From contig PAJB01000022.1 of the NCBI GenBank assembly GCA_002710905.1, forward strand, positions 61,185 through 77,676: a stretch of 16,492 bases of DNA, given 5' to 3'. This document shows positions 13,635 through 16,492 of the stretch, in pieces (position 1 is the stretch's first letter; each line of letters begins with the position of its first letter). Source of the DNA: Chloroflexota bacterium. Its GTDB lineage: Bacteria > Chloroflexota > Dehalococcoidia > UBA2979. Position numbers and translations under genes: made by a program. The notes under the pieces are model-generated. The model searched no databases, had not been told where the DNA came from, and worked only from the letters and a program-made list of their open reading frames with translations.

Positions 13635-15464
13635 TTAATCCTTAATCTTCAAAACAGCCATAAATGCTTCCTGGGGAATGTCGACTGAACCTAAAGTCTT
13701 CATTCGTTTCTTTCCTGCTTTTTGTGCCTCAAGCAATTTCTTTTTTCTAGTAAAATCACCACCATAACATTTCGCAGTAACATTCTTTCTTAACGCCTTA
13801 ATTGTTTCTCGAGAAATAATTTTACTACCGATAGCTGCCTGAATTGGCACATCGAATAACTGACGAGGTATTAATTCTTTTAATTTAGTAACATATTTTT
13901 TTCCTTTTTCAACTGCTCTGTTTGATGGAAGTATAAGAGATAAAGCGTCAATAACTTCTTTATTAACCAAAATGTCCAGTCGAACAATATTCGCCTCCCT
14001 GTAGCCAATAGGAGAGTAGTTCATTGAAGCAAAACCTTGTGAATATGATTTTACTTTATCATAGAGATCGACAATCATTTCTGAAAGTGGCATTTGATAT
14101 TGCAGCAGTACATTAGCTTCAATATTTTTTTCCACATCTTTTGGTGTCAAATAGGTCATTGCAACATATTCTGCGCTGTGTTCTTCCATAAGCTTCATCA
14201 TTGCACCTAAATAATTTTCTGGAAGGCTAATTGATATTTCAATCCAAGGTTCTTCGACAGTTCTCATGTCAGACTTAGCTGGTAGCTTTGCCGGACTATC
14301 AATATAAGCAGTATTACCTTGATGATCTAATACTTTATATTGTACTGCCGGCGCAGTAGCAATTAGCTCAACTTCAAATTCACGCTCTAAACGTTGTTGA
14401 ATAATTTCCATATGCAACAACCCTAAGAACCCACAATGAAAACCAAAGCCTAACGCCTTTGATGTAATTGGCTCCCAAATTAAAGAAGAATCATTCATAT
14501 GTAATTTTTCTAATGAGTCTTTTAATTTTTCATACATATTAGCGTCACTAGGGAAAAAACTTGCAAATACGACTGGTGATGATTCTTGATATCCATCCAA
14601 AGGAACCACGTCTTTGTCATTAACATTGACTACAGTATCGCCAGGCAACGAACCATCAAGAGACTTGAGCCCAGTTGCAATATAACCAACCTGCCCTGTA
14701 TTAAGAACTTTAGATTTCTGCATTTCAGGCCCAAAATATCCTATTTCCAATGGCTCAAATGATTCATTGTGAGCAAATAATAAACATTTATCCTTACTAG
14801 AAAGCTCACCAGAGATGACACGAAGATATAAAATAATGCCTTTAAACTGATCATAATAAGCATCGAATACAAGACCTTTCAAGGAATTACTTTCAGGTTT
14901 TATGGGATAAGGTATCTGATCAATGATTCCTTGAATTAAGGTTTCAACACCCTCTCCTGTTTTTGCAGAAACATAAAAAATATCTTCTTCCTGAAATCCA
15001 AATGCATCTTTCATGGATTGCGCAACTCGCTCTGGATAGGCTGCAGGAGCGTCAATTTTATTTATTACCGGAACCAATTTCAAGCCAAGTTCTTTTGCTT
15101 TGTTAATAGTAGAAAAGGTTTGCGCTTGTATGCCTTGAGTTGCATCAACAATAATAATAGCTCCTTCACAGGCAGCTAAGGCCCTGGATACTTCATAGCT
15201 AAAATCGACATGTCCAGGTGTATCGATTAAATTTAACTCATATTCATCATTGTTATGCATATATTGCATGCGTACTGCTTGCGCTTTGACAGTAATACCT
15301 TTTTCTCGCTCCACATCAAGTCTATCTAAAACTTGAGCTCGCATTTCACGTGAGGCAACAGTATTGGTTATTTCCAGCATCCGATCGGCAAGTGTGGACT
15401 TACCGTGGTCTATGTGTGCGATAATTGAAAAATTTCTTATACGTTTATGCAAGCTTCGATCCAA
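13635..15464 (-). CDS. lepA: Elongation factor 4 (LepA), ribosome-associated GTPase
   Basis: Translational GTPase proposed to act on stalled or mis-translocated ribosomes and in 30S assembly. The 609 residues follow the LepA plan: G1 AHIDHGKST at 16-24, G3 DTPGH, G4 NKID, domain II with GQVGYIATG, the EF-G-like domains III and V, and the LepA-specific C-terminus including AKCYGGDFTRKKKLLEAQK and the ending VDIPQEAFMAVLKI. EF-G domain IV is absent, as expected. The start is TTG at 15464; a second TTG at 15452 (codon 5) is possible and neither has a Shine-Dalgarno sequence. There is no in-frame ATG before the upstream stop. It is the first gene of a tightly packed nine-gene run; a candidate promoter and a small inverted repeat lie just upstream. 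LepA is a common neighbour of housekeeping genes, so the context adds little to function. Confidence 0.97.
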   Translation of the reverse strand: MDRSLHKRIRNFSIIAHIDHGKSTLADRMLEITNTVASREMRAQVLDRLDVEREKGITVKAQAVRMQYMHNNDEYELNLIDTPGHVDFSYEVSRALAACEGAIIIVDATQGIQAQTFSTINKAKELGLKLVPVINKIDAPAAYPERVAQSMKDAFGFQEEDIFYVSAKTGEGVETLIQGIIDQIPYPIKPESNSLKGLVFDAYYDQFKGIILYLRVISGELSSKDKCLLFAHNESFEPLEIGYFGPEMQKSKVLNTGQVGYIATGLKSLDGSLPGDTVVNVNDKDVVPLDGYQESSPVVFASFFPSDANMYEKLKDSLEKLHMNDSSLIWEPITSKALGFGFHCGFLGLLHMEIIQQRLEREFEVELIATAPAVQYKVLDHQGNTAYIDSPAKLPAKSDMRTVEEPWIEISISLPENYLGAMMKLMEEHSAEYVAMTYLTPKDVEKNIEANVLLQYQMPLSEMIVDLYDKVKSYSQGFASMNYSPIGYREANIVRLDILVNKEVIDALSLILPSNRAVEKGKKYVTKLKELIPRQLFDVPIQAAIGSKIISRETIKALRKNVTAKCYGGDFTRKKKLLEAQKAGKKRMKTLGSVDIPQEAFMAVLKIKD

Positions 15465-15473
15465 ACACAGAAA

Positions 15474-15491
15474 TACTATCTACTTATAGTA
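15474..15491. repeat. Inverted repeat TACTAT / ATAGTA upstream of lepA
   Basis: Two perfect six-base arms (15474-15479 and 15486-15491) flank a six-base loop, ten bases before the lepA TTG. One arm coincides with the candidate -10 box. As RNA it could form a weak AU-rich hairpin (one GC pair), followed on the minus strand by a T-rich stretch. It could be an operator, a feeble terminator for the ABC gene, or chance. Confidence 0.35.
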
Positions 15492-15515
15492 CCAAGTTTT
15501 TATTTTATGAAGCAA
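15486..15515 (-). promoter_or_regulatory. Candidate sigma-70-type promoter for the lepA gene run
   Basis: Reading the minus strand, TTGCTT (15510-15515) and TACTAT (15486-15491) are separated by 18 bases, an acceptable -35/-10 pair. Transcription would begin around 15478-15480, leaving a leader of only about 15 bases before the TTG start. This would fit the lack of a Shine-Dalgarno sequence, but matches of this quality are frequent in AT-rich DNA. Confidence 0.3.
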
Positions 15516-15526
15516 TATACAGAATT

Positions 15527-16492
15527 TTATTCAATACACCCAGGACAATTAGAGACCCAATGATCTTTTTCTATTTCAACAAAATCAACCTGTCCAGTCT
15601 CTATGTGATTGGCATTAGGGTTTCGTGAAGCAAAAATACAACCTTCTGGGGGATTGAATGGAGAAGGCACATCGCCTTCAAGTACGATTCGCTCTCTTGT
15701 ACGCTCTAGCACAGGATCAGGAATTGGAATAGCTGACAAAAGCGCCTTTGTGTATGCATGCTTAGGATTCTTATATAGATCAACTGAACTTGCCAACTCA
15801 ATCATATGCCCAAGATACATCACTGCAACTCTATCAGAAATATGTCTCACGACCGCAAGGTCATGTGCGATAAAAATTAATGTCAAACCAAACTCAACCT
15901 GCAAATCTTCCAATAAATTAATTACCTGTGCTTGAATTGATACATCAAGTGCAGCAACTGGCTCATCACAAATAATTAAATCTGGCTCAGATGCAAGTGC
16001 GCGCGCAATACCAATACGCTGACGCTGCCCTCCAGAGAACTCATGTGGAAATCTTTTAGCATAAAATGGGTTTAGTCCTACAGACTCTAGCAAGTATGAA
16101 ACCCGATCAATTCTCTCTTGGCCTTTATAGAGGCCATGTATCATCATTGGCTCACTCACTATGTCAAATACACTCATTCTTGGATTTAATGAAGAGTATG
16201 GATCTTGAAATACCATTTGCATTCTTCGACGAAATGCACGAAGATCTTCGCCACTAAGTTCAGTTAATTCGTTGCCCTCTAATTTTACAGAACCTGCTGT
16301 CGGTCTGATTAGCTGTAAAATAGACCTACCCGTAGTAGATTTACCACAGCCAGACTCTCCTACAAGTCCTAATGTTTCACCTTTACGAACAAAGAAGTTC
16401 AGTCCATCAACAGCCTTAATATCTCCAACATGCTTATTTAGAATTCCTCGCTTAACAGGAAACCAAGTCCGCAAGCCTTCTACTTCTAATAT
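15527..16492 (-). CDS. Dipeptide/oligopeptide ABC transporter ATP-binding protein (OppF/DppF type), 5' end beyond the window
   Basis: ATPase subunit that powers import of peptides or related solutes through a membrane permease pair. 321 residues are visible and the frame stays open to the window edge. An in-frame TTG at 16474 is unlikely to be the start, because ILEVEGLRTWFPVKRG is the normal family N-terminus and lies partly before it; only a few residues are missing. Visible motifs: Walker A GESGCGKST, Q-loop FQDPYSSLNPR, signature SGGQRQR, Walker B LIICDEPVAALD, H-loop AHDLAVV, and the C-terminal oligopeptide-binding (oligo_HPY) extension with cysteines in PEGCIF and NCPGC. The long basic insert after FPVKRG is typical of the OppF/DppF rather than OppD/DppD partner. 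The permease, binding-protein and OppD genes are presumably upstream, outside the window. Base composition is richer in GC than smc. Substrate is not determinable. Confidence 0.93.
   Translation of the reverse strand: MLEVEGLRTWFPVKRGILNKHVGDIKAVDGLNFFVRKGETLGLVGESGCGKSTTGRSILQLIRPTAGSVKLEGNELTELSGEDLRAFRRRMQMVFQDPYSSLNPRMSVFDIVSEPMMIHGLYKGQERIDRVSYLLESVGLNPFYAKRFPHEFSGGQRQRIGIARALASEPDLIICDEPVAALDVSIQAQVINLLEDLQVEFGLTLIFIAHDLAVVRHISDRVAVMYLGHMIELASSVDLYKNPKHAYTKALLSAIPIPDPVLERTRERIVLEGDVPSPFNPPEGCIFASRNPNANHIETGQVDFVEIEKDHWVSNCPGCIE

Noticed and set aside
16472..16474. TTG at 16474 as the start of the ABC transporter ATPase
   Set aside because: The frame remains open to the window edge and the residues before it (ILEVEG) match the normal family N-terminus, so the real start is outside.
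1..16492. tRNA, rRNA, CRISPR arrays, insertion sequences, attachment sites
   Set aside because: Coding sequence fills almost the whole window, the longest gap is 62 bases, and no cloverleaf, regularly spaced direct repeat or transposase was seen.

Overview
The window looks like a piece of bacterial chromosome carrying mostly housekeeping genes. It is AT-rich: hand counts of single 60-base blocks run from about 23% GC inside smc to about 50% in lepA and the ABC transporter gene. The gene types point to a monoderm-style bacterium. rnc sits directly before smc, rsmA directly before ispE, and a DEDDh exonuclease is fused to a DinG-type helicase, combinations common in Firmicutes, Actinobacteria and Chloroflexota. 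A small-genome, AT-rich aquatic lineage such as a marine Chloroflexota (SAR202/Dehalococcoidia-like) is my guess, at low confidence. FabV is a somewhat unexpected member of this set.

Layout by strand. (1) Positions 1-4944, minus strand: a three-gene unit read rnc (RNase III), smc, then a flippase-type membrane protein of the LPG_synthase_TM family. (2) Positions 4998-5756, plus strand: the only plus-strand gene, a short tRNA nucleotidyltransferase-like protein, divergent from rnc and convergent with the next unit. (3) Positions 5745-15464, minus strand: a tightly packed run of nine genes read lepA, fabV, an unknown protein, rsmA, ispE, a 70-residue membrane protein, a PHP phosphoesterase, the exonuclease-DinG fusion and a 128-residue unknown. 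Gaps are 22 bases or less, with several overlaps. (4) Positions 15527-16492, minus strand: a dipeptide/oligopeptide ABC transporter ATPase whose 5' end lies beyond the window.

How the genes fit together. The long run mixes translation (LepA, RsmA), lipid and isoprenoid supply (FabV, IspE) and nucleic-acid processing (PHP protein, DinG fusion). The rnc unit adds RNA processing, chromosome organisation and an envelope protein. Nearly every base is coding and the longest gap is 62 bases. Shine-Dalgarno sequences (AAGGA or GGTGA) often lie inside the end of the preceding gene, which suggests translational coupling. I found no RNA gene, mobile element, CRISPR array, prophage or recognisable defence island. 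The parts worth a second look are residue-level oddities (RNase III, the DinG Fe-S ligands, IspE), the minimal CCA-like enzyme, and three uncharacterised proteins embedded among housekeeping genes.
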